Shown here in pieces: positions 18,702 to 27,062 of a stretch of 64,000 nucleotides of DNA (positions are counted from its first letter, which is position 1; every line of letters begins with the position of its first letter). Made by a program: the position numbers and the translations under genes. Origin of the DNA: 21-14-0-10-47-8 sp966211795 (GTDB lineage Bacteria; Bdellovibrionota; Bdellovibrionia; Bdellovibrionales; Bdellovibrionaceae); NCBI GenBank assembly GCA_966211795.1, contig CBIHNW010000021.1, forward strand, positions 15,587-79,586. Reading direction: 5' to 3'. The notes under the pieces were generated by a model. That model saw only the letters and a program-made list of their open reading frames with translations, did not search any database and was not told the origin of the DNA.

Positions 18702-19061
18702 TCAGGCAGTCGAGACCTCGTCAGTCCAAACTGAAAGTGAGATCTGTATATCACAGCGGTTTTGGACGCATTTTTTGCGCGACTCGAGACGGATTTCAAT
18801 TCTCGTGTTAAGCCCGCCAGAACCCTTCGCCCTGCAGAGAAATGCGAGCTTTCCGAGAAAATTTCAAAATGAATAAATAAATTCAACACAAACAGAATTA
18901 AGAGGTCTAAAAACTCGTCAACATGAATTTTAAAAAAGTTCGCAAGAAGCTTTGTTTCAGGTATTTCCATATTGGCTTGGGACAAAGCTGCGTTGACTGG
19001 ATTTGTTCTCTAGAGGTGCTGCGGGTGGGGCGATGCGAACACTATCAGGTGGCTCAGCATC
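18702..19061. other. no gene seen
   Basis: The stretch is AT-rich in its right half. Open frames on both strands here have no homology-like pattern, weak starts and poor codon use. It probably contains remnants of the transposase unit and the 3' end region of the gene at 19062. Confidence 0.5.
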
Positions 19062-19733
19062 TCATGGGCAATCTTGTGGGCAGTTATTTTTGTTTTCCAT
19101 GGGTTCGCAGATTTTGTTCCCGCAGTTCAGGCAGATCGGAACGTCAAAGGGTTGGGTGCTTGGGCCGTCTGGTACGACTGAAATTCCCGGGCAATGGGGT
19201 TGCAGTCCAGGACAGCATTTGACTTTTTGGCCGTAAGTACCCGCGGCTCCGCATTTGCCAGGGTCGGGCAGATTGTCTTCAATGCAAAACTCGTGGCCGC
19301 TGCAATCTTTCAGGACCAGGCAGCGAGAGTGTGGGCAGCTGGCGACTGGAAAGTCGATGCAAAATTTTTTTCTTTGCCATGTCTCTCCTGCCAATGGGAC
19401 CATTAAATTTGTAGGTTGAGTGTCGTCCGGAAGCCGAACACATGTTTCGCGCGAAAAGTTTCGGCTGCTCATTTTGCCAATTTGCCGTTTGAATCGGCAA
19501 ACGAAGTCCGTAACTCCGCGCTCAAGCTCGGACTCATATTTTAATTCGCATAAATCAGGAGCCACTTTCTTCGTCACTTCGATGGTGTCATGGCCCTGAC
19601 CAGAATACGTCGACCATGTGATGGAATCTCCACTGTTGCATTCGTGCAGATCCAATTCCGTCAGTCGGCCATGAGCAAAGCTCGAGACCGCGAAAAGTAC
19701 GAAGAGACCAAGGCAGAAAGATATTTGGTTCAT
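19062..19733 (-). CDS. exported cysteine-rich protein
   Basis: From ATG 19733 the product is 223 residues: a signal peptide MNQISFCLGLFVLFAVSSFA, then about 24 cysteines in the mature part. It closes with CGNKICEPMENKNNCPQDC, the known CGN..CE..EN..NCP.DC motif found in secreted proteins of predatory deltaproteobacteria and others. GGGAG lies ten bases before 19733; the ATG at 19742 is too close to it. The longer open frame to 20048 has no signal peptide and is unlikely. It is probably a disulfide-rich secreted or surface protein of unknown binding partner. Confidence 0.65.
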   Translation of the reverse strand: MNQISFCLGLFVLFAVSSFAHGRLTELDLHECNSGDSITWSTYSGQGHDTIEVTKKVAPDLCELKYESELERGVTDFVCRFKRQIGKMSSRNFSRETCVRLPDDTQPTNLMVPLAGETWQRKKFCIDFPVASCPHSRCLVLKDCSGHEFCIEDNLPDPGKCGAAGTYGQKVKCCPGLQPHCPGISVVPDGPSTQPFDVPICLNCGNKICEPMENKNNCPQDCP

Positions 19734-19873
19734 CCAAATCATGCTCCCTGTCGCTTTGTTCGTGGTCAAGAATTCATTGATTTTCGGAATGCGTTGGAAA
19801 GGCGGCTTAAGGCAAGCTAAGAAGCAAAATTTCGGAGCAAACGGTGAACATGATGCGGAATCTGTTTCGAAAC

Positions 19874-20383
19874 CTAATGAATCTTCACGCTCTTGATCAC
19901 GGCGTGGATTTGCTTTTGGTACTGCGGTTGCGCCTTCGGGTAGCCGGCGAGAAAAAGAAATTCTTTGCCATCTTTGATGAGAAATCCAGCGACTTCGATG
20001 GAAGGCGCTGCGTGGGCGTTGGGTGATTCGTGCTCGGTCATGAGCCAATTCTGACCGTTGATTGAAGTATAAGTGACTTTATATCCCGGCAAGCTTTCAA
20101 ATTTCTTTTTTCTCTCCTCGAGAGTCTTCAGGGGCGGCGCGGTTCTTGAGAAAAGACTGACGAACACATCGCTCTTTTCCGTCTGTCGGGTCGGAGTCGC
20201 CAACATATGAAATTGCATCTGATCGGATGCCGCCATGTCGACGCTCCAGCCTTTCGGAAGTGTAACATCGGCATTCTTCTGAAGCACCGTCATGTCTTCT
20301 TTCAGATCAAAAACTTTCATGACGGAAAAAGGAATCGTTTGCCCCGCCATCGCAAAGCTCAAACAAAGAAGTAACAGTTTCAT
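19874..20383 (-). CDS. exported protein, unknown
   Basis: From ATG 20383 (GCAGGAGCACTC before it) the product is 169 residues, with a short signal peptide MKLLLLCLSFAMA. The body, LPKGWSVDMAASDQM...ATPTRQ...VFVSLFS to QKQIHAVIKSVKIH, resembles small periplasmic domains of the PsbP/DUF1795 type, where a gain of charge follows a 'lp.gW' start. That similarity is weak. The frame upstream to 20428 is likely not translated. Confidence 0.6.
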   Translation of the reverse strand: MKLLLLCLSFAMAGQTIPFSVMKVFDLKEDMTVLQKNADVTLPKGWSVDMAASDQMQFHMLATPTRQTEKSDVFVSLFSRTAPPLKTLEERKKKFESLPGYKVTYTSINGQNWLMTEHESPNAHAAPSIEVAGFLIKDGKEFLFLAGYPKAQPQYQKQIHAVIKSVKIH

Positions 20384-20446
20384 GAGTGCTCCTGCAGCAA
20401 TGACATCGCTTTCATCGGAAAATGTCAATGGTGGGGAGTCGCCTCA

Positions 20447-20668
20447 TTATTTGCGATCGATACGAATCGTCGAGGCGGCGCCCGTGGCTGTTTCGTCTTC
20501 GATGGCAATTTCTTCTTCGCTGACGGCCGGTGGGTTCTCTTGCGCCAGTTGTTCAGCCTGCTGCATGGTCAGGTGACTTCCCAGGACTTCTTCGCTGACG
20601 CCGATTCCAAAATCAGGAAAGTAGCGAACAACGCGAAAGTGATTTTCATTTTGATTGAGATTGTTCAT
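20447..20668 (-). CDS. small cytoplasmic protein (73 residues), unknown
   Basis: The ATG at 20668 follows TTAAGGAGGCCAACA, one of the best ribosome sites in the window, so the gene is real. The product starts MNNLNQNENHFRVVRYF and has an acidic C-terminal half (SEEEIAIEDE). No signal peptide or motif is seen. It lies between two exported-protein genes on the same strand. Confidence 0.6.
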   Translation of the reverse strand: MNNLNQNENHFRVVRYFPDFGIGVSEEVLGSHLTMQQAEQLAQENPPAVSEEEIAIEDETATGAASTIRIDRK

Positions 20669-20784
20669 TGTTGGCCTCCTTAAGCTTGAGCTCATTATAC
20701 TCTCGAAGAAGACCGTGATAATTTGCAATTTGGCAGGGAAAGCAGGAAATTCCATCCGAAAAATTGCAGACCCGAGTTGAAAAC

Positions 20785-21144
20785 TCAAATGGGGCTTTTG
20801 CTGCAATCCTTGACGATGCATTTTCGTTTTTCACATTTGACAGCTTTGCATTGAGTGGTTTCAACGCAGCCAAGCGTTACGTCTGACTCCCATTTTTGAA
20901 ATTCTTTGAGTTTCTTTTTGTGAATCGCAATCGATTCGCAAGCGCTTTGCTGCATGAGGCAATCAGAATCCTTCGAACAATAGTTCAGTTTTTCGATCGC
21001 TTTTTGAGCTTTCTCAATTCTGAGATTTTCTGCGCGACTTTCTTTATCAAAGTCAAATTCCTGAGCGGCAGATATGCAGGGCTGGAAAATGATGACAAAT
21101 AAAAATAGAGCCAAACAAATGTTTAAATATTTTTTTTGAAAAAT
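20785..21144 (-). CDS. small exported protein with probable ATT start
   Basis: An open frame starts at a TTG at 21114, but that cuts into the signal peptide. Reading upstream in frame gives FQKKYLNICLALFLFVIIF, a complete signal peptide, up to an ATT codon at 21142-21144, with AGGTGG three bases before it. A non-standard ATT start is the simplest reading. The mature part (about 90 residues) has seven to eight cysteines (YCSKDSDC, SACES, GCVETTQCK, KCEKRKC, KDCSK) and is probably disulfide-bonded. Function unknown. Confidence 0.5.
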   Translation of the reverse strand: MFQKKYLNICLALFLFVIIFQPCISAAQEFDFDKESRAENLRIEKAQKAIEKLNYCSKDSDCLMQQSACESIAIHKKKLKEFQKWESDVTLGCVETTQCKAVKCEKRKCIVKDCSKSPI

Positions 21145-21265
21145 TGGCCACCTCGTGATGATTTCAAAATGGATTTGATCTTCAATCTCAATCTTATTGA
21201 AGCGGTTGCAAACAGGTTTGTCTACAGTCGAATCTCATTCGAAACTTTCGTCAGGGCGCATGACT

Positions 21266-22156
21266 TTACAGCGGGCCGCAAACTTCTTTCACCCAAGCTG
21301 AAATTTTGCCGGATTGGCGCTTGGTTTCGTAACGATTTCGCAGCCACCACACGCAGACCTTGCGGTCATGAACGGGAAGCGGGTGAGAAATTTCGATCAA
21401 CTTGTCTTCCTTCAGAGAGCGATCGATCATCAAGCGAGGAATAAGGCTCCAACCCAATCCGGAGCACACGGCCGAGCGAATGCCGATCAGATTGTCGATC
21501 TCGATTTCGGCCTGGTTCAGAGCTCCAATACCTGGAAGAAACAAATCTAAATTGATCCCGCTGTGATGAATGAAGGGGCGGCTTTTCAAAATCTCCAGCG
21601 CTTGTGGTGCTTTGAGCTTCAGATCCTTTTGCCAGGATTTCGGTGCGACCACGGACCATTTTTCTTCGACGATTTGCCGGTGCTCGATCTCTGGAGATTC
21701 CGGGGGGTGACACACGATCACGAAATCAACGCTGCCATCGATCAAGGACAGCTCGAAACTTTTGTGCGGGACCGAAAGCGACAAGGAGAATTCTTTTCCC
21801 AAGAGATGTCTCAGGCGAGGCAGGTGGGGAATCAGAACTTCCTCGGAGAACCACATCGTGGTCGCAATTCTCAAGCTGCTTTTCGATAAAAGAACTTTCC
21901 TCTGACTTTGGATGCTGGCTTCGGCCCAGGCCACCAGATCCAGGCCGCGGGCGGTGACTTGCCAGCGGTTGTTCACCTTTTGCAAAAAGCCATGCTGGTT
22001 GGAAATCTGCTGCACCCGTCTTGCCAGGCCCGCGGGATCGCAACCCAATAGAACTGCGGCTTCTCGCAGGGACTTGGAATCGTTTAAAGCTTTTAAAATC
22101 AGACAGTCATCCGGGGAGATCGCGAATTTTTCCATGTTGATGAAATACCATCTCAA
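21266..22156 (-). CDS. LysR-family transcription regulator
   Basis: This 296-residue protein has an N-terminal winged helix (residues about 14-75: LKALNDSKSLREAAVLLGCDPAGLARRVQQIS then LLxKVNNRWQVTARG). A periplasmic-binding-like effector domain (about 98-290) follows, with DFVIV near 165 and SGLGWSLIPRL near 250. The first helix has replaced several residues usual in LysR (the SLT.AA step is SLREAA). It is divergent from a small exported peptide gene whose ATG lies 64 bases away, so that gene is the likely target. Met-8 (22135) is an alternative start; no clear ribosome site is seen. Confidence 0.8.
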   Translation of the reverse strand: MRWYFINMEKFAISPDDCLILKALNDSKSLREAAVLLGCDPAGLARRVQQISNQHGFLQKVNNRWQVTARGLDLVAWAEASIQSQRKVLLSKSSLRIATTMWFSEEVLIPHLPRLRHLLGKEFSLSLSVPHKSFELSLIDGSVDFVIVCHPPESPEIEHRQIVEEKWSVVAPKSWQKDLKLKAPQALEILKSRPFIHHSGINLDLFLPGIGALNQAEIEIDNLIGIRSAVCSGLGWSLIPRLMIDRSLKEDKLIEISHPLPVHDRKVCVWWLRNRYETKRQSGKISAWVKEVCGPL

Positions 22157-22220
22157 TGTGGATAAATGTCAACAGACGGGTGGTCCCTTTTCCATTAAAG
22201 AATTCGTCATGGAGGTTTCA

Positions 22221-22499
22221 ATGAAAATAATGTCTGCTCTTTTGCTGATCGTGAATATTTTGGGTGCATCGATGGCTTTGGCTGGTGGAGTTCAATGCAA
22301 GGAATGTCCTGCAGAAACTTCAGCCTGTGCACCCATTCCTGGCTGCGATGACTATCCAAGCCCGCATCAGGATCATCACCACTCTCATTGCTCATCGGAA
22401 GAAACCACGAATGGTAAAGGAAAGAACAACGTATCGGCTTATTGCCTCGACAGCGACGCCGCAGATTTCGGTCTGAATTTTCCATTTCAAGATCGGTAA
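22221..22499 (+). CDS. His/Cys-rich small exported protein
   Basis: The ATG at 22221 lies five bases after GGAGG, giving 92 residues. A signal peptide (MKIMSALLLIVNILGASMALA) is followed by a mature chain of about 70 residues with CKECPAETSAC, PGCDD, HQDHHHSHC and YCLD. The clustered histidines and cysteines suggest metal binding or disulfides. It starts 64 bases from the divergent LysR gene, so it is the likely regulated partner. The frame continues upstream to 21912 but without start support. It ends eight bases before the convergent peptidase gene. Confidence 0.65.
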   Translation: MKIMSALLLIVNILGASMALAGGVQCKECPAETSACAPIPGCDDYPSPHQDHHHSHCSSEETTNGKGKNNVSAYCLDSDAADFGLNFPFQDR

Positions 22500-22506
22500 T
22501 CGATCC

Positions 22507-23181
22507 CTATTGCGCAAGATTTCCCGAAGTGTAAAAACGGCCGGCGAAGGGGACGCCGCCTTCGACCTCGGCAAAGGAAATGGGAATAGATTGGTTTCCC
22601 TCTTTATTGAGCACGTAGAAATGCACGTGCGGGAAAACGGTTTGGCCGACCATGCCGCTCAAGGCAATCGGCTGACCTTGTTTGACGGATTCGCCAACAT
22701 GAACCAAGGCGCCGTGAAAGCGGATGTGAGCATAAACAGATTTTTCACCATCATCGTGCTCGATGGAAATATAATTCGAATTCAAACCAATTCCGTCCCA
22801 ATCATCTTTGATCTCAAGCACTCGGCCGGCGCGAGCGGCGAGCACTTCGGTGCCGTTGGACATAACAAAATCCCAGGCAAAACGATGCAGGCCACGGTGA
22901 CTGGTAAAGCTGTGATTCCCCTGCGCCACAAAGCGTGTCACGCCGGCCTTCCAGGGCAATTTATAGGGCGATCCCTGTTGAGGAGGGTAGGTTTCTAAAT
23001 TCTCGGGGCCCGTGAAAAATAAAATGAAAAGTGCATAGGCGGAAAACCAAAGAACGTAAAAGCGAGTGATTCGCTGTTTATTTCGCCTCCAGATGGGCGG
23101 CCGAAAAAGAGTGCCTACGATCAAAACCAAAAATAGAAAAATCGAGAGAAAGAAGATCGAAGCAAGAAGTGGGTATTCCAT
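22507..23181 (-). CDS. M23 (LytM-type) peptidase, membrane-anchored
   Basis: From ATG 23181 the product is 224 residues with two N-terminal membrane helices (about 5-24 and 42-57). A LytM domain (about 90-215) carries the Zn ligands His-95 or so and Asp-104 (SHRGLHRFAWDF), YAHI (His-152) and HVH (His-185 and His-187). It should cut peptide cross-links of peptidoglycan in the periplasm, either in its own wall remodelling or on prey wall. The frame upstream to 23292 is not needed. No strong ribosome site precedes 23181. Confidence 0.75.
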   Translation of the reverse strand: MEYPLLASIFFLSIFLFLVLIVGTLFRPPIWRRNKQRITRFYVLWFSAYALFILFFTGPENLETYPPQQGSPYKLPWKAGVTRFVAQGNHSFTSHRGLHRFAWDFVMSNGTEVLAARAGRVLEIKDDWDGIGLNSNYISIEHDDGEKSVYAHIRFHGALVHVGESVKQGQPIALSGMVGQTVFPHVHFYVLNKEGNQSIPISFAEVEGGVPFAGRFYTSGNLAQ

Positions 23182-23309
23182 TTCAGAACTGTACGGGAAT
23201 TTCTTCAACCGGTCATCAAGGTGCCGACAAAAAGGTGTCCCAGACTCTCGCTGGCGCAAGGCTTCATGCGCGCAACCGATTCGCCACCGCAAATGGCTTA
23301 TGAGTGTCT

Positions 23310-23639
23310 TCAGTCGACGACAAAGAGCTTAGCTCCACCGGAAGTTGAAGACCGATGGGGCTCGGCATCTGTTGCCACTTGGTAAGTCATACCGGCAGAC
23401 ATCTTGAATTTCCGACCGTCTTTTAATTCCGTTTCCAGTTCGCCTTCGAGCACCAGCAAGACGTGTCCGCGGGAACACCAGTGGTCCGCAACGTAACCGG
23501 CGGTGTATTCCACCATACGAACGCGAATATTTCCGACCTCAAGAGTTCTCCAAAAGGCTTTGCCGGTTTCGCCCTTGTGCTCGGTCGGTGAAATCTGACT
23601 CCAGTCTGTCGTCATAAAGGGGACATTTTCAATTTTCAT
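23310..23639 (-). CDS. DHCW-type cupin-fold protein
   Basis: This 109-residue protein is a single cupin: VRMVEYTAGYVADHWCSRGHVLLVLEGELETELKDGR holds the D-H-W-C signature and the cupin motif 1 glycine-histidine pattern. A second motif is TYQVATDAEPHRSS. Small cupins of this class have no settled substrate; they may bind a metal through the histidines. It is cytoplasmic (no signal). There is no obvious partner gene. Confidence 0.8.
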   Translation of the reverse strand: MKIENVPFMTTDWSQISPTEHKGETGKAFWRTLEVGNIRVRMVEYTAGYVADHWCSRGHVLLVLEGELETELKDGRKFKMSAGMTYQVATDAEPHRSSTSGGAKLFVVD

Positions 23640-23804
23640 AAAATCCTCGCTGCAAGAGTTGTTGAATTTCTAGTTTTGTTTGTCAAACAAGCTTATCGCT
23701 CTGGCAGGCGGGACAGATCTGGCAAGTGTGAATGAGGTCATTGCCGGCCATAAACGCAGATCATCCAAGAAAATCCGCAACCCAAGCCCGCAGGCCTGGT
23801 GACT

Positions 23805-25001
23805 CTAAAAAAAGTCAATTCCGGGCATGGATGCGGATCCTTTGAGTGTATCGTGCAGGAAAAGCGCCAGACCCAAATCACCGGTCCATAAGCTGTAGCG
23901 CAGTTGTCCGGCCTCTTGGGCTTCTTGCTTGTGTTGATCAATGGCGTGCATGGCAAAGGCTTGTGCGCGCTCGAGCCATTGAGGGTCTCTTGTTCGCTCA
24001 TATAATTTGAGCATGGCCATTCCGCTGCCGGCAGTTCCGTGACACAGCGAAACTCCTTTCTTCAATGGACCCGCGTGCCAGATCAGATGTCCGGCTTTCA
24101 GTAGCAGGCCATCAATGATGGCGGACTCTTCTTTTCGGATGTGTGCGGCCAGGTCGGTCACCACACCCGTGGCTCCATGGCACCAATGCACCAAAACTTT
24201 CGTGTCCGGCTTGAGATCAAGAATCGTCGGCCAATTGCAGCTCTCATTTTCGATTCGCGCGTAGGTTTTTAAAATCTTTTCGAGATTGGAAATGATATCC
24301 CACCGTTTTTCTTGCTCATGCGCGGGAAGTGTCCTCAAGATCAAGGCATAGTTGCCAACGCTGCCATGAGCGGCGCCAAGGTAATGCACCGATTTGCCAA
24401 GATTTTGCGTCCAGACTTGCGCTCCGGAGGGAGCATCCAGTGTCCGTGTCGAAAGCAGTCGATCTCGCATTTCATCGATCAGCCCAGAGTTTTCGGATCC
24501 AAAGAGATGATGCGCCAATAAGAGCGCACCCGGAAGTCCATACAGCAATTCGTTCTGATCCGAATTCAATTTGCTTTGAATCAATTTTCCGAGTTCGTTC
24601 TTATTTTCGATGTTTGGACTCAGTTTTTCCAGAACGGCCCGAATGCCAGCTTCACCAACAAAATAGGAACCTTTGTCTGTGCCCGGATCGGAAGCAGCTG
24701 ATTGAATGTGGGCGCTCAGAATGTGTTCAATCTTGTTCTTGGCAAATTCCTGCAACTGATGGCCATATTGCGCGCTCAGTTCGTTCAGAGCCCAGGCAGT
24801 TCCGGCAGCGCCCATATAAAAGTCGGTAAAGAATGAGGGGCCGCCCTCAAAATGATCTTTGGGATGAGCCGGCCACAGCGTGTCTGCGCCACGAACCACA
24901 TCAACGGTGTCCTCGATAATCTTTTGAATAGTTCTTTGAACCTGATCTTCATCGAAAGCGTGAGCTTCCAATTTGTCGTGCCGAGCTGGATCGTAAAGCA
25001 T
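23805..25001 (-). CDS. LanC-like (LANCL-type) protein, no lantibiotic partner
   Basis: This 398-residue protein has the GxxG-rich alpha-toroid repeats (e.g. GAAGTAW at 64, GLPGALLLA at 155, GAAHGSVG at 209, GATGVV at 276, GTAGSGMAM at 322). The zinc ligands are Cys-274 (WCHG), Cys-320 and His-321 (CHG). The C274-to-C320/H321 spacing equals that of the lantibiotic cyclase NisC (C284, C330, H331). No precursor peptide, LanB, LanM kinase domain or transporter is nearby. A LANCL-like role, such as glutathione addition to dehydroamino acids in damaged proteins, is therefore as likely as peptide cyclisation. AAGGGGA lies eight bases before the ATG. Confidence 0.8.
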   Translation of the reverse strand: MLYDPARHDKLEAHAFDEDQVQRTIQKIIEDTVDVVRGADTLWPAHPKDHFEGGPSFFTDFYMGAAGTAWALNELSAQYGHQLQEFAKNKIEHILSAHIQSAASDPGTDKGSYFVGEAGIRAVLEKLSPNIENKNELGKLIQSKLNSDQNELLYGLPGALLLAHHLFGSENSGLIDEMRDRLLSTRTLDAPSGAQVWTQNLGKSVHYLGAAHGSVGNYALILRTLPAHEQEKRWDIISNLEKILKTYARIENESCNWPTILDLKPDTKVLVHWCHGATGVVTDLAAHIRKEESAIIDGLLLKAGHLIWHAGPLKKGVSLCHGTAGSGMAMLKLYERTRDPQWLERAQAFAMHAIDQHKQEAQEAGQLRYSLWTGDLGLALFLHDTLKGSASMPGIDFF

Positions 25002-25092
25002 CGCGGGTCCCCTTGAGTGGAAACGAATTTTTAAACATAAAATGAATGGTGATCAACAAAGGAATATTTTCTGCACAGCCCGCAATATAAAA

Positions 25093-26106
25093 CTAGCGCT
25101 CACATGTCACTGTTTCGAGAATCGCGGTGTAGCCTTGGCCGTAAGCGTGGGTTTGGAAAGTGCCATTGAAGACGCCGCTGCTGATGTCGGCCAGCGTTTG
25201 GCTGTGCGAATCTGGGTTCAGTCCCGGCACAATCGAATGTTGAAATGGCTCGGACCAGCGAGCCTGGGTCATTTTGCGAAAACCCAACAGGCGGCAGAAG
25301 TTTGAAGCTAGGAGATCAGGATTTTTCGGTTGCAGCCAGGGTTGGTATTCGTAATGCGAGCAAGGTTTTGCATACCAACACCAGTACTCGTATCCAACCC
25401 GGTAATGAGTCCCTTTGACGGGAATAAAAGGCTTTTCGAATGTGAGGGCATTGCCGTTTCGCGAGAGTGATTCAAAGAATTTGTATTTTGTGAAGACCGG
25501 CGAGGTGGCTATCAGCTTCAACACGAAGGCATCTACTTCCTCTGTCGGCGCCGGCTGCATTTTGTTTTTGCGGGTCAGCAAAACCCCTGTCAGCTCCCAA
25601 ATCTTGTCCTGATCTGAAAGCATTGACCATTTCTGCCAATCCAGAATTAAATTATTCTGGAAAAAATCGATGACCGTGGCTTGCTCGTGAATCGGATAAC
25701 ACCGCAAAGACGTATCGCTTTCGCTGGCTGCTTCGGACTCTTGTTGAATCGACTGGTACAGATCCGAAAGCTCGGCGCAATACGAATTTCCGCCACCTCC
25801 GCCATGAATTCCGCCATCCAATTTCAAAGAATCCATCTTGTCCCGAAATGATTCCGGTGCCTCTGGGTCCAGGTGCAAATCCATCGAAGGCTTTGCGGTC
25901 TCTTGATTTCGCAATGAATTGAGCTTTGCTTCGCCGTTCGGATTCGCATTCGGATCTGATTTTCGCTTCAATTCGAATCCTTGTCCGGAAGGTTCATGAG
26001 TCGATTCTTTTTTCAAAGACAGCATCGGTTTGTTCTCGGAAGCGAAAAGGGAGAGTGAGAAAGTGATCAATAAGGTTGGAATCCAAATTGCGACGGCTGT
26101 TCTCAT
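25093..26106 (-). CDS. exported protein, paralogue of its upstream neighbour
   Basis: From ATG 26106 the product is 337 residues with a signal peptide (MRTAVAIWIPTLLITFSLSLFA). A low-complexity, charged region (residues about 25-100) comes before the main domain. The main domain has YCAELSDLYQSIQQE, an ILDWQKWSMLSDQDKIWEL stretch, WCWY and NFCRLLGF. It ends in ETVTCER. The next gene upstream has the matching EFCKLQGL and QTVTCEK, so the two are paralogues. The ATG overlaps the upstream stop as ATGA (26103-26106), so translation is coupled. Function unknown; exported to the periplasm or beyond. Confidence 0.65.
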   Translation of the reverse strand: MRTAVAIWIPTLLITFSLSLFASENKPMLSLKKESTHEPSGQGFELKRKSDPNANPNGEAKLNSLRNQETAKPSMDLHLDPEAPESFRDKMDSLKLDGGIHGGGGGNSYCAELSDLYQSIQQESEAASESDTSLRCYPIHEQATVIDFFQNNLILDWQKWSMLSDQDKIWELTGVLLTRKNKMQPAPTEEVDAFVLKLIATSPVFTKYKFFESLSRNGNALTFEKPFIPVKGTHYRVGYEYWCWYAKPCSHYEYQPWLQPKNPDLLASNFCRLLGFRKMTQARWSEPFQHSIVPGLNPDSHSQTLADISSGVFNGTFQTHAYGQGYTAILETVTCER

Positions 26107-27005
26107 TGGATGGGCTCCGCTTTTTCGCACGTCACCGTTTGCAAATACAGAACGGCGCCGCGAGCTCGGGTCATGAGCTGATCCTGGATTTGAATCACCC
26201 CGTTTTGAATCCACGCAATTTTAAAATCAGGCGGGACGATTTGCACGGGTGGATCGGTTTTTCGCTCGGCCCGCAAAGAATATTCGAGGTAATTGTGAAT
26301 TTTCATTTTAGAATAATTGAGCCCCTGCAGTTTGCAAAACTCTTCGGCGAGGTCAATCTTGTTTGAAATGGATTGCCGGCTCAGGACGTAATGTCCTTTT
26401 CGCTCTTCTTCAGTTTCGGGAGCGTACACGTGATCTTCGTCAATGATCAATTGATATCCGATCGGGAAACGTTTGCCTTCATAGATCACAAAAGGGTTCA
26501 CGTAAGTGATCAGGTCATCCCGTCGCAGAATTGTTTCGGAAGCCAGCAGATCGATATACTTTTCCGAGTGCAGCTTTAAAAGGGAGGCGATTTTTTCCGA
26601 GCGAAAGTACTGGCCGTCTTTTTCAATATCGGCCATCACGGCGATTTCATGCACGACCAATCGCAGTTTGTCCAAAATGGACAGCGAGATCCACTCGTTT
26701 AAATTGAGCAAGGTCTGACCTGGGGTGGACCAGGCAGTGCGCTTGACTTGATTCGAAAGCCCACACCGCAACCGGGTGGCATTATCCGTGATCACTTGGG
26801 GCTTTAAAAAACTGAGATGGTTGCGAACGCTTTCGATCTCGACGATTTCTTTTGAAATCAGACGGAACAGTCGTGTGTACTGGTCGCAGGCACTTTCTTT
26901 TTGCAGATCCGTTTTAGGCTTCGAGTTGTCTAAAACATCGACACCCGCAAAGGCCGCCGAGGCCATCAGGCACAATAGGATCAAGCTTGAAATCAAGTGC
27001 TTCAT
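26103..27005 (-). CDS. exported protein, paralogue of its downstream neighbour
   Basis: From ATG 27005 the product is 300 residues with a signal peptide (MKHLISSLILLCLMASAAFA). It shares an order of motifs with the downstream protein: CDQYTRLFRL, NEWISLSILDKLRLV, a FP.GY strand, EEFCKLQGL and a final TVTCEK. The stop overlaps the next start (ATGA). A TIGR02147-type regulator gene ends 57 bases upstream on the same strand and probably belongs to the same transcript. Function unknown. The Met at 27029 is an alternative start. Confidence 0.65.
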   Translation of the reverse strand: MKHLISSLILLCLMASAAFAGVDVLDNSKPKTDLQKESACDQYTRLFRLISKEIVEIESVRNHLSFLKPQVITDNATRLRCGLSNQVKRTAWSTPGQTLLNLNEWISLSILDKLRLVVHEIAVMADIEKDGQYFRSEKIASLLKLHSEKYIDLLASETILRRDDLITYVNPFVIYEGKRFPIGYQLIIDEDHVYAPETEEERKGHYVLSRQSISNKIDLAEEFCKLQGLNYSKMKIHNYLEYSLRAERKTDPPVQIVPPDFKIAWIQNGVIQIQDQLMTRARGAVLYLQTVTCEKAEPIQ

Positions 27006-27062
27006 GCCTTGGATCAATTGCAAGGCCAAGACCAGGATGACCTTGGCGGCCCATCCAGGTCC

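Noticed and set aside
18674..18985. Open frame MSQANMEIPE, minus strand
   Set aside because: No ribosome site or conserved pattern; it lies in the relic's upstream region.
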